This document shows, piece by piece, positions 47,355 to 58,315 of a stretch of 64,000 nt of DNA. Each line of letters opens with the position of its first letter. The stretch's first letter is position 1. The stretch is from Symsagittifera roscoffensis. Taxonomy: Eukaryota; Xenacoelomorpha; Acoela; Convolutidae. Under the pieces are notes generated by a model that saw nothing but the letters and a program-made list of their open reading frames with translations, searched no databases and had not been told where the DNA came from. Location of the stretch: assembly GCF_963678635.1 (NCBI RefSeq), contig NC_087068.1:28646318-28710317 (forward strand), written 5' to 3'. Both the position numbers and the translations under genes were made by a program.

Positions 47355-47367
47355 GTTTTTTTTTCAG
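47355..47367 (+). promoter_or_regulatory. Splice acceptor 10 nt before SET-transposase ATG
   Basis: GTTTTTTTTTCAG followed by TAGATTTCTT and the ATG; a strong acceptor. Confidence 0.6.
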
Positions 47368-47377
47368 TAGATTTCTT

Positions 47378-50300
47378 ATGGAAGTTCGACAGGAAGAGTC
47401 GCACTACATTGCATCTCTTAAAGGCAAGAACTGCCTGATATTGGCACATTGTGACGCATACGTCAGCAACCGCATGGTGAAATATGGCGGGAGAGAACCC
47501 ATATCTTTAGCGCGGGACCTCGGTTATGAATCGTATCAAGAACTTTTGACTAAACACAAAATTGCACGAACGTACGAGCAGATTTTAAGTAATTGTTATC
47601 AGGAAGTCAAAGATTCTTCTTTCAGTATTAAGTTTGATAGCTTCAATGGATATGGTCTATACTATGAGGGTAAGCATAAACTTCGCTCTAACGATAAGAG
47701 AAACTACCGAATCCCTGAATTGCGAGCTCTTATACAGCGTGTTCCAAAATTCCTTGAAGATCAGATCAAACCAGTCTCTGTGTTTGCGCCTACAGATTTA
47801 TGCTCTCAAATGCGCATAATGGTTGGTCCTGTTCGCTTCGCCAACCATTCTTGCGACCCTAATTGCGAGTATGTCGTAACTGAGCACAAAAACATGAAAT
47901 TTGTGCGCCTGCAGATTCTGAAAGACATCGAGCCATACACAGAAATAAGTGTATATTACGGTCCAAATTTTTTCGAAACTGGCAATTCTTCTTGCAAATG
48001 TCCCCATACACAGTTCCATCATTCTGATCCTTGCTCATCAAGAAATGAAGTTAGTGTTCAAAGTCAGCAAATTAGCCTAAAGCCAGAGAAAATTTTGCGC
48101 TTTGAAGATCGAAGGTATCGGCTAAATCGATCAAATGGGCCGAAAACAAAACGGAAAAAAATTGTGCAATACGAAATGAGAGAGCATTGTTCAGATAGCT
48201 CGAATGAAGATAGCGATGACGAGTATTGCTGCGATGCTGAAACCAGCCTTTTTTGTGACTCGATAGACCAAAGTGACTCAGATTTTGTCTCGACTAAATC
48301 CTCTGAAATCAAGATTAATTACGAAACAAAAGATCGCTGTGATGATGAAACTGCTACGGGCGCTTTGGTAGGTTCTCCATCGATTGCAGTTGATGATTTT
48401 AATCAAAACAGGCAGCTGGGCATGATGGCTTCTTCGCCCATAATGATAGACGCTGAAGAACAAAAAGGGGATCTCAGTTTGTCACATATTGACGTATTGG
48501 GAAATGATGATTGCGATAGGTCAAGCAGTGGAGTTTCAGATGAATTTCCACAAAATGCCAGATCCATGTCCAATTTCGTTATGTGTGCCAACGCCCTCAT
48601 TGCTCGACACGGTACTTCTGACGCTGAGGCAAATAACTGGTTTAAATTGATTCGGACAGCGTTTCCCGAAAGCAACATTCCCAGTTTCAAAGCATTAAAG
48701 CGCCAGTACCATGTAGTAAAAGCCAGCGAAGGTACATTTGTTAGAAGTTCGGGGCTAGGAAAGCGGTGGCAGCTCGAATTTATATCTGAGTTGAGGGACA
48801 TTGTGAATTCAAACATCACAGAAATTTTTCAGTTTTCAACGACTCATGATGGAAATACCGATCTCAAAATTGGAAACCCCTTTAATCACCTTTTGCAGAC
48901 TTTGACAGTCCACTTGCTTCTAAATTCAGACGGCGTGGATGCGTTCAAATGTAACGCAAAGTCACTCTGGCCCGTTTGGCTGGCCATTGCCGATCTTCCC
49001 CCAATGAAACGGTGTATGTTTAAAAACATCGTACTCGCGACACTCTGGTATGGAAAGAACAAACCAGACTGGAACGAGCTTTTTCAAGTAAGAATTTTTT
49101 TCGCATTAAAAAGTGTGGTCGGAGGTTTTGATTGTTGGTTTTTAAAAATGCTATTCTCTGAAACGTTTTTTTTTGTGCTTCAGGAACTTCAATTAAAACT
49201 TCAGACAAATGAGTGCTCTATAAGTTTTCAAGGTCGCAGCTACCGTTTGATTTTTCGTGTCAAAATCTTAATTTCGGATATGCCAGCGACAGCAGCTATG
49301 CTCAACATGCATCACCATAGAGCGAAATTTGGATGCACGTTGTGTTATGCAGAATCGGACTTCAAAGAAGGCATACGGTATTATCCAAACAGAAACTTTA
49401 CAATGAGGGACATTGACACGCATCATCAAATTCTACAAGAAGTGACTCTTACAAAAAAGCCCAAGAAAGGAGTTAAAGGGCCGACTAAACTTTCAGCAAT
49501 TTTGAAGGGTTTACCATTGACAGCTCCAGTTGATAGCATGCATCAAGTTTATCTTGGTGTTACTAAAGTCTTACTTGGTGTCGTGGTAAAGAAAACTGCA
49601 ATCGTAGACAAAAAAGACATGGACGACTTGGCTGCATCAATCAAGGTAAGTACTTAAACTTTTCAAAAACACTTCGTTCGAAATGAATTTTCAATTGAAG
49701 ATTGTTTCAGCTAACTAAAGATATCAAAAGAAGCATACGACCACTTTCTGAATTGGAGCATTTTAAAGCAAACGAATTCAAGGTCTGGCTCCTGTACATT
49801 GGCCCGCTCTTGTTGAAAGAAAAAGCGCCTCAAGAACTTTTCGAGCGATTCTCGATTTTCAGCTACGCAATCCGTTTGTTGATGATGTCCAGTAAGTATG
49901 TGGATGCGGCAGATGAATTGATACAATTGTTCTTAAAAAGGACCGAAGATGCTTATAGTGACATAGTGTTTTCGCCGAACCTTCACAGTCTGAGTCACCT
50001 TGCATGGCAAGTGAAAAACTTTGGGCCTCTTTGGACTTGCTCATCGATGATGTTCGAATCAGCTAATTATCTTCTTAAATCAAAATTCACTGGAACTGTG
50101 AATATCCTTCCACTTGTTATAGAGAGGTACCATAGAAACAAAGATACTTTGAAACAACATGTTGCTGAGGACTCTCTAGCAGATCTCTGCCATCAATTTC
50201 GAAATACTACAAAACGTTTTAACAGAACTGTTTTGGATCAATCAAGGTTGCCCTTCCAATTTAGAAACGAAATAACGCCGTTCTACAGCAATGCGAAGTT

Positions 50301-50628
50301 TGCTTATTTTGAGCTTGATTCGATTTTTCATTCCAATTCCAACAATAGTTATGTCACATTTTTGTTGGATGATGCACCACATTGTGGTCAAGCACAATAT
50401 TTTATGGGCGGCTGTCCCGAGAAAGTGATGATACAACACTTCAAGATAGTAGAATCATATCAATGCACAAAGAAAGTTGATCTGCCTATTTTTTCATTTC
50501 ACGAAGTGAAGCAATCTGATCGTGTTACTCTGATCAACTTGCACTCTGTGACCGAGAAACTCCTGCGCGTTGATATATCTGAGAGAATATACCTTATTCC
50601 TCTCATAAATATGTTTGAACATGATTAA
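47378..50628 (+). CDS. SET-domain / Tnp2-like DDE transposase fusion, 1029 aa
   Basis: Exons 47378-49087, 49184-49645 and 49711-50628, all phase-0 junctions, give 1029 residues. Residues about 82-220 are a SET domain of Suv4-20 (KMT5B/C) style: NGYGLYY, VRFANHSCDPNCEY (N156-C163), LKDIEPYTEISVYYG (Y193-G195), FF, and a post-SET C-x-C at 206-208. SET enzymes methylate lysines with S-adenosylmethionine; the binding-core residues look intact. A basic/acidic linker follows (about 235-400). From about 505 the protein matches Tnp2/CACTA-type transposases: NSDGV (D518), SLWPVWLAIADLPP, DMPA (D602), C621/C624, VDSMHQVYLGVTK, and NLHSLSHL..GPLWTCSSMMFE (E840). The three acidic residues fit a DDE triad. 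The frame has no lesion. It may be an active element or a domesticated gene. Confidence 0.9.
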
Positions 50629-50884
50629 TTTCTGCCTTGCTTGCATGAGTATAAACTTAGCGTTAAAACGTAAAATGATCTATAGTTATTGAGATCGGCT
50701 TTCCTCATCTACTTGATGGCTAAAATTTTTGTTCAATTTTTTCTTAATGTGCTTGTTGCCTATGGAAAATGTAAAAACATCCATCAGCAGTTTTTTTGTG
50801 AACCAATTATTCTACTACTATTTGCGTGCTCGAAGTATCAGTTTTTAACAGCATTTGAGTTGTATCGATGTAATCATCTGTTGT
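50629..50884. other. 3' flank of the SET-transposase gene
   Basis: No AATAAA seen close to the stop. Nothing else recognised. Confidence 0.3.
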
Positions 50885-51165
50885 CGAGCACTTTTTTTCG
50901 GTCGATGACGGTCTAAACAAACCTTGCTTAGGTCGAGCACGGTCAAGCGTTTTTTTTGTCGAACACAGTGGAAACATATAGTGCTTGGACCAGGCACCTC
51001 GTGTACATTTTTTTTGGTCGAGCACAGTCCAGACATATCTTGCTTTAGTCAAGCACGGTCAAGAACAAATGTTTCGGTCGAGCACAACCGAAACATACCG
51101 CGTTTTGGTCAAGACGATCGAAACATATCGAACTTTGGTCGAGGCGGCCGAAACAAAAAGTCAGC
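50885..51165. repeat. GGTCGAGCACGG minisatellite, array 2
   Basis: About eight imperfect ~30-bp units with GGTCGAGCACGGTC or AGTCAAGCACGGTCAAG, then AACATA and a T-rich spacer. Same family as 2853-3056. It starts about 260 bp after the transposase stop, the place where CACTA-type elements carry subterminal transposase-binding repeats. Confidence 0.75.
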
Positions 51166-51279
51166 TCGGGACGGTTCTCTGAACTTCTTCCTCGACTTAT
51201 ATTCCATAATGTAAATTGTCTCTGCACAGTTTCGTTTCTTTTTATTTCTAGTTTTTTATTATAATCTTAACACCCTGGC

Positions 51280-51323
51280 AAAATTGGTTTTTTAGCGTTT
51301 AGGGAGAGCTCGGAAAACCAATT
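51280..51323. repeat. 12-bp inverted repeat AAATTGGTTTTT
   Basis: AAATTGGTTTTT at 51280 faces GAAAACCAATTT at 51312 with a 20-nt loop. It could be a terminator-like or element-end hairpin; function unknown. Confidence 0.4.
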
Positions 51324-51784
51324 TCTGAACACAAAAATTACATCAGAAATTAGCTCTTCCCCTGATTATCGAGCCAAATGAAAATTATACCACCTCGTGT
51401 TATGACAGCTGTTCGATGAATCACAGTTAGCCAATTTTAAAAGGTTCTAATTAAAACTTAAATTTGCATTGATACATTTTCTAGATTTTGAGTATAGGAT
51501 CGCACAATACGCTCAAGTTCTTTAGACGTTCAACAAATTTCAAAAAAAGAATTTTTTCAAAGTTCCCTTGCGTTCATGACTTTTTTCCAACTGTTTTCTT
51601 GCCTATGTTCTATTGCTTGAAGTGATTCATTTTGAAAAAATGAAAGAGAGACTTGCCTATGGCGTATATTTTTTTGTGCGCTGTCTGGTTTTTTTGTTCA
51701 ACGAATATACATTGTTAAGGAGCCACTTGAAAAACGGAATTTCTTATTCAACCTTAAAGAATTTATTCGCCATCATTCACAATT

Positions 51785-51797
51785 GTTTTTTTTTCAG
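51785..51797 (+). promoter_or_regulatory. Splice acceptor 8 nt before the lysine-rich gene ATG
   Basis: GTTTTTTTTTCAG followed by AAACAGAT and the ATG. Confidence 0.55.
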
Positions 51798-51805
51798 AAA
51801 CAGAT

Positions 51806-53752
51806 ATGTCTGAATCGTCACTACTCATTGATATTAAAAATTTGTTGCCTCCCAAATTGTCTCCCAAAAACTCAGATTCCATTACAATCATTGAACCTTA
51901 TGACTCAAATTTTAAGATTCCCAAAAACGCCGCTAATGAAAAGAAGAAAAAACAGAGTTTCGAAAGCAAAAAGACAATTCAAAAGAAATCTGAAAAGCAA
52001 CCCTCAAAGGTGAGTTTAAACTTTTTCCTCAGATGTTTCCAAGTGTAATAAACGTAGTGGAAACTCTTTTTTAGGTCTTGGTGATGTTTTGTTTATCTTT
52101 CAGCCAAACCAAGATATCATTGTTCAATTTTCTGTAGCAAGTGACCGAATATTCATGCTGGTGGTTATTTTTTAGTCAAACTTTGGCTTTTGACCAGCCA
52201 TTATGCGTTTTTTAAAAGCGCCTGGAAACTATCATCTGGAGCTATTTTTTGAGCTCAAAGAATTTTCCACCATTAAACAAATTTTCTACCTGCTGAAGTC
52301 TTTGAACAGTTTGTGGGACTGCCATGACTGCTAAGATACAATTTGGTATAAAGAAATAATTTTTAAGAAAAAATGTTTTTAAGCAAATGAAAAGCGGTAA
52401 TAGTATTTGTACTCGTTGTGGTTTTCTATCTAGAACAATTTCGACATTTTTAACTGAAAATTTTTGGACGGAATCATTATCCTCTGAAAGCTGGATTTTC
52501 GAAAGCGGATTTGAAATGTTAGTTTCCCTATTTGACCTAGTTTTCGCAATCATGCATCATAAATTGTTTTTCAAATTCACATTTTTAGGCCATCTGTTTT
52601 TTAGTGCAATTCGAAAGTTGAAGTACTTCAAAAACAAGTCAGTGTTTTTTTGCGCTATTCTTGTGTTCATTGACACTTTTTCAATAGTATGTGAGCTTTT
52701 TATATATTTTTTGCATAAGTGGATTTTTTTTTCAATTTTATATTAAGAGTAATGAATGTAGTGAGAACTCTTGCAGGTCTTGCTGATTTTTTTTCTGGAA
52801 AAGTCTGATAATGTGCATAAAGTTCTCTATTATTTACAGAGTTGCACACATACATATTGATTCATTTATGAATGCACATAGGTATATATGCACTTTTTTT
52901 TAGTTCAATTAAAGTTCATCTATTGAAAGTGACGTAAATATCACTCTCCTAATACAAAGGTGGAAAAGGCGCGAAAAAACGTGAACGATTACTCATTTAG
53001 AAAGTGGAATTTAATTTTTTTATTTCCATTGGAAAAAAACTTTACCTGTTGATCCAGTTTTCTCTGGTTGGGTTCAGGTTACAAAAAAGCGCCTCTCATA
53101 AATTCTTATAGATAATCAAAGAAGGGCATCTATTTTTTCTTCGAATTTCGAAAAATGAGATTTTTTAATCAATTCAGTCTTTTTTTTAGTTTCCTTGCGT
53201 CAATGATACTTTTGTCTGTTGGCAATGTTTTATTTGAATAATTTTTCCCACAGAAACCAAGTACGTTTGGTTTTGCTTTAGCAGGCTTATTATTCCAGCA
53301 GTGATTCCTCATTCATTTTGTTTTGAAGTCGGTTACTTTAGGGTCAAAAGAGTGTCAAATTTCGAGCACGAAGTAAATGTTCTAGAACATTGCGATTCAG
53401 AGGCATGGAACCTTTCGGAAGCTTAGGAGAATCGAAAAAGAAGTTGAGAGAGTTATTTACTGATATTAAAAAAGTCAATTTTCTGGACTCGAGAAAAAAC
53501 CAAAACAAGCTCAATGGTTGGATGATGTTCTACGATGCTAAAAGTTGCTCTGATGTTAAAAATTGTATCGATCGAGAGCATCATTTTGGCATAGAAATAA
53601 TCAAAGAAGGAGAAACCGCGCCTATGCAACTTGCAATTCAGAAGCAGGTACAAAAATCTTTCAAAAAGCCACATGCGCGTCTGTTGGATGAAAATCGAGT
53701 TCTTGAGAATGACATTATGTATTTCCCATCATCAAATGCAACATGGTTTTAG
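51806..53752 (+). CDS. Small lysine-rich protein of unknown function, two exons
   Basis: Exon 51806-52009 ends at a good donor (CTCAAAG|GTGAGT) and joins in phase 0 to 53342-53752 (acceptor TTACTTTAG), giving 204 residues. The first exon is serine- and lysine-rich (EKKKKQSFESKK, a likely nuclear signal) and opens MSESSLL, loosely like the start of BEN-like gene 2. The second exon is charged (KKKLRELFTDIKKVNF, LNGWMMFYDAKSC). No family is recognised. An alternative second exon at 52097-52174 would give a 91-residue protein. The 1.3-kb intron contains two GAACGTAGTG repeats. Same strand and same type of acceptor as the three genes before it. Confidence 0.5.
52042..52085 (+). repeat. GAACGTAGTG core only
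   Basis: GTAATAAACGTAGTGGAAAC then CTTTTTTAGGTCTTGGTGA; a short fragment in the intron of the lysine-rich gene. Confidence 0.5.
52744..53170 (+). repeat. GAACGTAGTG repeat, beta copy 3
   Basis: Core AAGAGTAATGAATGTAGTGA, then CATATTGATTCATTTATGAA, AAGTGACGTAAATA and GAAAAAACGTGAACGATTAC. Confidence 0.75.
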
Positions 53753-53919
53753 TAGCAGGGTCTGCATAAATTGATCTAGTGATGCATTTCTAAATTTTGC
53801 CTACGTTCTAATTATTTGTCATAATTTAGATTTTCCACTACCTTTTCGAAATGTTTTTTCCCATTTGAGGGTTAGCACCAAACATTTCAGTATTGATAAA
53901 CTCATTCGTTTTTAAAAAA
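53753..53919. other. Intergenic, nothing seen
   Basis: Short AT-rich stretch after the lysine-rich gene. Confidence 0.3.
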
Positions 53920-54290
53920 TTAAAAACGTAGGAAAGAATCCTGTATAGGTCTTGGTAATTTTTTGTGTTTTTTTCAGGAAAAAGTCTAAAATGAGTTCAA
54001 GCTCAGTTTTGATTTTTCGCGGCTTTCGATTTCTCGTTAAACTCAGTTCGTTTCCTTTGTTAGAAAGAAGGCAAAATCCTTCATTTGACCGCGACAATGA
54101 AAAGTCACGAAAAGCGTGACCGACTCTGGTCTCGAAAGTGGAATTTAATTATCAGATTTTCCAGCGGAATGAAAAAATTACCTTTTGGTACGCTTTTCTC
54201 AAATTAGTATAATAGTATCAAAAAAACACAAATGATAAATTTTTCTTGAAAATAAAAAAGCTTCAAAGCCAGGTTTTTTTCAAAAAATGA
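53920..54290 (+). repeat. GAACGTAGTG repeat, alpha copy 4
   Basis: Eroded core (AAAACGTAGGAAAGAATCC), then GATTTTTCGCGGC, AGTCACGAAAAGCGTGACCG and TTATCAGATTTTCCAGCGG. Confidence 0.65.
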
Positions 54291-54427
54291 AAAAACGAGT
54301 TTTCTTCTTCAACCTTTACTTGGTCGTCAGCTGTTTCATGATGCCCAATGGCATTTGCATGGAGGGACTGTGATGATGCTCACCGTGTGGAGGAAGATGA
54401 AATTGGCGGGCGTGGGATGAGGAGGGC

Positions 54428-54430
<3 letters not shown>

Positions 54431-54460
<30 letters not shown>
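54431..54460. repeat. (GT)n microsatellite
   Basis: About 15 perfect GT dinucleotides, continuing into GTGCGTGCGTGCG. Confidence 0.95.
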
Positions 54461-54464
<4 letters not shown>

Positions 54465-54819
54465 TGCGTGCGTGCGGAAGGGGTACTTTGAGAGGGTGTA
54501 GGTTTCGCTAAAACATAACTAAAGAGGTGTTTCACAGAACTACCAAGATCTTGATTAAATTTTCGTAAGAAGAATTGTCACTCACAACCAATTATCGCCT
54601 GAAATAAATTGTCGCCATGCCAAGTGATGTTGTCAAAAGGGTTAAAAGTTGAAAAGGGTTAAAAGTTAGTGGAAGTTATTGGAATATTTGTTAAGTTGGT
54701 GACTGCAGACAAGGATTATAACTTGCTGTTTTACAAAACGTTCGCTCCATAATATTTTATGGTTCCTTGTTTAAACGTCAATGAACGTAGTTAAGACTCC
54801 TATAGAGGTTGTATTTGTT

Positions 54820-55270
54820 TTACACAGAGGCGAAGCTGAGCTTCGCACCTTTTGCGTTCCAAACCAAGAAAGCCGCTAAGTCTAAAAAATTTGAAAAAAC
54901 TGGATCTATAAATAAGGCTAGGTTTGAAAAAACAACGAGCCAAGACAAAAGCTGCTTGTGAGACGCACAAGTTTTTTTCACCCATTGAAGTGTGTAATAT
55001 GCGGCCATTCGACCGATACAATATAGGCCAAAAAAACAAAAAGTCGATAAGAAAATGAAATGAAAAATTTAAACTAACTTTTTTATAACGTTTTAAGCAT
55101 CTTGTGCAATCCAGATAAGAGCATAAAGTTACGTTTTCCTTGAAATTACTCGAACTTATGCCTCTAAAAGAGGACCAAGCATAATAAGCCGAAAAAAGAC
55201 AAAAAAAACATAAAATTTTAACAAATGGATTTGGAAAAATCACAACCAACATAAGAAGTAATTTTTTGAA
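54820..55270 (-). repeat. GTGCGAAGCTCAGCTTC repeat, copy 2 (inverted)
   Basis: The minus strand of 54820-55000 matches 33530-33660 on the plus strand (CAAACCTAGCC, GGTGCGAAGCTCAGCTTCGC). The 166-codon minus-strand frame here lies over this repeat and is not accepted as a gene. Confidence 0.6.
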
Positions 55271-55460
55271 AATGACGGATTTTTCAAACGACATGCTCAA
55301 CCATGCTTAATATTTGCAACCGAGAGTAGAAGAGGAGTAGGATTTGAGGAGTAGGAGGACGAAGAGGTGAAGTAGCCCAAAGGTGACTCCTGTGGACTGA
55401 GTTGTTTACGGGGAAAAAACCAAGTACCCGATTGCAATTTCTTTGCTTATTGCAAGGGTA

Positions 55461-55880
55461 AAGAGTAATGAACGTAGTGAAGACTCTTATATGGGTCTTG
55501 CTGATTGTTTACTTATTTTTTTTTCAGGAAAAAATTCTTAAATATTGATGCACTTAAATATATATGCACTTTTCGAGTTGAATTTAATTTCATATGCCCA
55601 AAGCGACGTAAGAGCACTCTCCAAATATGAGCGTACAAATGGCGCAAAAACTCGTGAAGGATTTCTCGTTTTGAAAGTGGAATTTAATTTTCAGATTTAC
55701 AGCGGAAGAAAAACTTGACCTGCTGATCAAGTTTTCTCAAGTTGGGTTAATGTTATGAAAAAAGCGCCAATCGTAAATCGTTCTACAAATTCAAAGAGCT
55801 GAACTGTCATCTATTTTTTTCTTTTGATTTCGAAAGTTGAGATTTTTCAACCAAATCAGTGGTTTTTTTATGTTTACATT
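55461..55880 (+). repeat. GAACGTAGTG repeat, beta copy 4
   Basis: AAGAGTAATGAACGTAGTGA core, AATATTGATGCACTTAAAT and CCAAAGCGACGTAAGAGC. Confidence 0.75.
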
Positions 55881-56107
55881 TATTACTTTTTTTCAATCTT
55901 CGATTGGCTACGTTTTAGAGTTGATTTTTGGTTTCTTTTCAAGTTCGTTCAAATTCATTAGCTAAAAAGAAAAAAAATTTACACTCTAATCCTCAATCGG
56001 CTCTTTTTTTAAGTTCCCCAGCATGCGAAATAAATTCCTTGTCCGCATATTCCAATTGTTACAAAAACTAGCTTCAGGACTTATTACGCCAGGATAAACA
56101 CACTCTA

Positions 56108-56395
56108 TCACCTTCTTTGTGAGGTGGGGTGAGAGGGATAAAAAAAAGGCCCTCGATCCTTTGTTTGGTCCAGGTCCATACTGGTGTCGCTGGTCGTAGG
56201 GTGTCTGGTGTGCGCTGCCATCTGGTCTCGAGCGAGGAGGGGGTGGACTGGTGTCTGGTTTATGTGGCCGCAGCCGGGGCCATGCGCTGCATAATGAGCT
56301 TTATAGGCATCTGCATCTTCTGCGTCTACCTCATGAGTCCAGAGAGTGCCATATGTAGAATATCCACTGCCATAAGGTGTGTTGCGTATGGCCAT
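56108..56395 (-). CDS. Possible exon in a GC-richer island, unknown protein
   Basis: A 95-codon minus-strand frame ending at 56108 lies in an island clearly richer in G and C than its flanks, like the transmembrane exon at 62972. The product would be hydrophilic, with YGSGYSTYGTLWTHEVDAED and a His/Pro-rich tail, and no known domain. The end CAAAGAAGG|TGATAG could hide a donor and CACACATAG upstream an acceptor. The opposite strand is also open for 104 codons, so the coding strand is not certain. Low confidence. Confidence 0.3.
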   Translation of the reverse strand: MAIRNTPYGSGYSTYGTLWTHEVDAEDADAYKAHYAAHGPGCGHINQTPVHPLLARDQMAAHTRHPTTSDTSMDLDQTKDRGPFFYPSHPTSQRR

Positions 56396-56487
56396 AAGGT
56401 GTGTATGGTCATACTATGTGTGTACAAATTAGTATGGCAATGAGGTATATGTCTAAGAAAAACTGTCTAAGAAAAGGTATATTGTTA

Positions 56488-57560
56488 AGAGGAAATTACG
56501 TAGTGAGTGCTCTTATATAGGTCTTGCTGATTTTTTTTTCTGGAAAAATTCTTACAAGTTGTTCACGCTTAATTTTGGTTTTTCGCGGTTTAGCTTGTGA
56601 TTTCTTTTATGAGTAATGAGCGTAGAGATTACTCTTATTTACGTCTTGCTGATTTATTTTGTTTTATTCTTTTTTTCAGGAAAAAGTCTTAAAATGTGTT
56701 CACGCTCAGTTTTGATCTTTCGCGGTTTGACTTGTGATTTTTTTCATGAGTAATGAGCGTAGAGTACTCTTTTTTACGTCTTGCTGATTTATTTTGTTTA
56801 TTCTTTTTATCAGGAAAAAGTATTTAAATTTGCTCACGCTCAGTTTTGATCTTTCGCGATTTGGCTTGTGATTTTTTAAGTTTAGTGCATTTCCGTTGTT
56901 AAAGGGAAGGCAAATTCCACTATCGAACAGCAAAAGTGTAATAGTCACGAAAAACGTGATCGACTTCCGATTTCGAAAATGGAAATTGATTATCAGATTT
57001 CCAAGCGAAAATGTGTCAGTCAATTGTAACAAAAAAGTGTCCATAAAAATAGTTCTGCAAATTCAAAGAGCTTTAAGGCCATCTAATTATGTTCATCGAA
57101 AGTCATAAGTTGAAGGCTCTTGAAAAAACAAGTCAGTTCTTTTTTCGGTTTCCTTGCGTTCATGATTTTTTTCCAACTGTTAGTTCACTATGTTCAAGTT
57201 CAGTATATTTTTTTTAGTAAAAAGAAGGCAAACTCTATCGAACAGCAAAATTATAAAGGTCACGAAAAACGTGATCGCCTTCTTATCTCGAAAATGGATA
57301 TTAATTATCAGACTTCTCGGCGAAAAAAGAAATTTTGCTTATTGATCCAGTTTTCTCAAACTGGTTTAAATTGAACAAAAAAGTGGCCATCATAAAATGT
57401 TTCACAATTTCAAAATGCTTCAAGGCCATCTATTTTTTTTCTTTGAATTCAAAAGTCGAAGGTTTTTGAAAAAAAATTAAGTCTGCTTTTTTCTATTTCC
57501 TTGCGTTCATTACTCCTTTCAAACTGTCGTTTGGCTATGTAAAATTTTACAAGCCTGGTT
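56488..57560 (+). repeat. Nested run of GAACGTAGTG alpha repeats
   Basis: Three truncated starts (56488, 56609, 56746), each with a GTAATGAGCGTAGAG-type core and TTTTCGCGGTTT, precede one full body (to about 57110). A second body starts near 57120 and ends near 57560, both with GTCACGAAAAACGTGATCG. The stacked short starts suggest serial template switching or nested insertion. Confidence 0.7.
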
Positions 57561-58104
57561 ATCGGATGCCTTTTAGCTCGTGAGCTTACAATGTGAGACC
57601 CCTTAGCCTTAACGCTTTCAATGGGTTGGAAAATTAGATACGTACTACTGACATGGATTCGATGCAAATCATTGTCAGGCATCTGTTTTTGGGAAACAGT
57701 AAAATAGCTCGGCTTTCATAGAGATCACAGTTTTTTTAGTAGTCGTGCAATAATTTTGCAATAACAATGCTAATTGCCTTCTGTAAATATGTAAAAGTAT
57801 AGCGCGCGGTCTATGCGCAAAAAATATCGAATATATGTTTGGATTTTACCCTTACTAATTTGGAATTTTTGCTTACAGTAATGTTCTTTTTTTCATTTGT
57901 ATTTGTTATTCTGCGATTAAATAAGACTGAAATTCAGAGATTTCTCTGGTTGCTAGACATTTAGCAGGTTGGATGTTTACATTTGCTACTAGCAAATGTT
58001 ATCAATTCGGAATGAAGATTTTTTCGGGTTAACTTGTTTAACAGAATCAATTTCAATCACTTGTTTTGTTCATAATTAATTCAAAGTTCTTAGTCTCTCT
58101 TACA
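57561..58104. other. Noncoding, nothing recognised
   Basis: No gene or shared repeat landmark. Confidence 0.3.
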
Positions 58105-58170
58105 CACTTAGCCTGGTGGTATCAAACACGCAACGATCGTGAGTTCGAATCAGACCAGGAACTGTTTTTT
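58105..58170 (+). mobile_element. tRNA-like head of a SINE
   Basis: A-box TAGCCTGGTGG and B-box GAGTTCGAATC about 30 bp apart, followed by CAGACCAGGAAC. It is too short and poorly paired to be a working tRNA gene. Confidence 0.45.
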
Positions 58171-58315
58171 TTTTCAAACTGGAAACCTTGCTTTTCAAAA
58201 AAAATGTCGACCTATAGTTTGTCTGTTTATGTTTTGTCGGCTTAGTTCCCACATAGAGGATTTTTTTACTTGCACGCAATTTTCGTTGTAGTTGTTTTCC
58301 TTAAATGCATGTTTG

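Noticed and set aside
48403-48819. 138-codon minus-strand frame
   Set aside because: Antisense shadow of the SET-transposase exon.
52097-52174. Second exon of the lysine-rich gene with stop at 52174
   Set aside because: It joins in phase with a good acceptor, but adds only 25 codons without any feature; the exon at 53342 gives a longer and more coherent protein. Kept only as an alternative.
54800-55300. 166-codon minus-strand reading frame
   Set aside because: It overlaps an inverted copy of the repeat at 33440-33660, has no recognisable domain, and its Phe-rich composition follows the poly-A tracts of the opposite strand.
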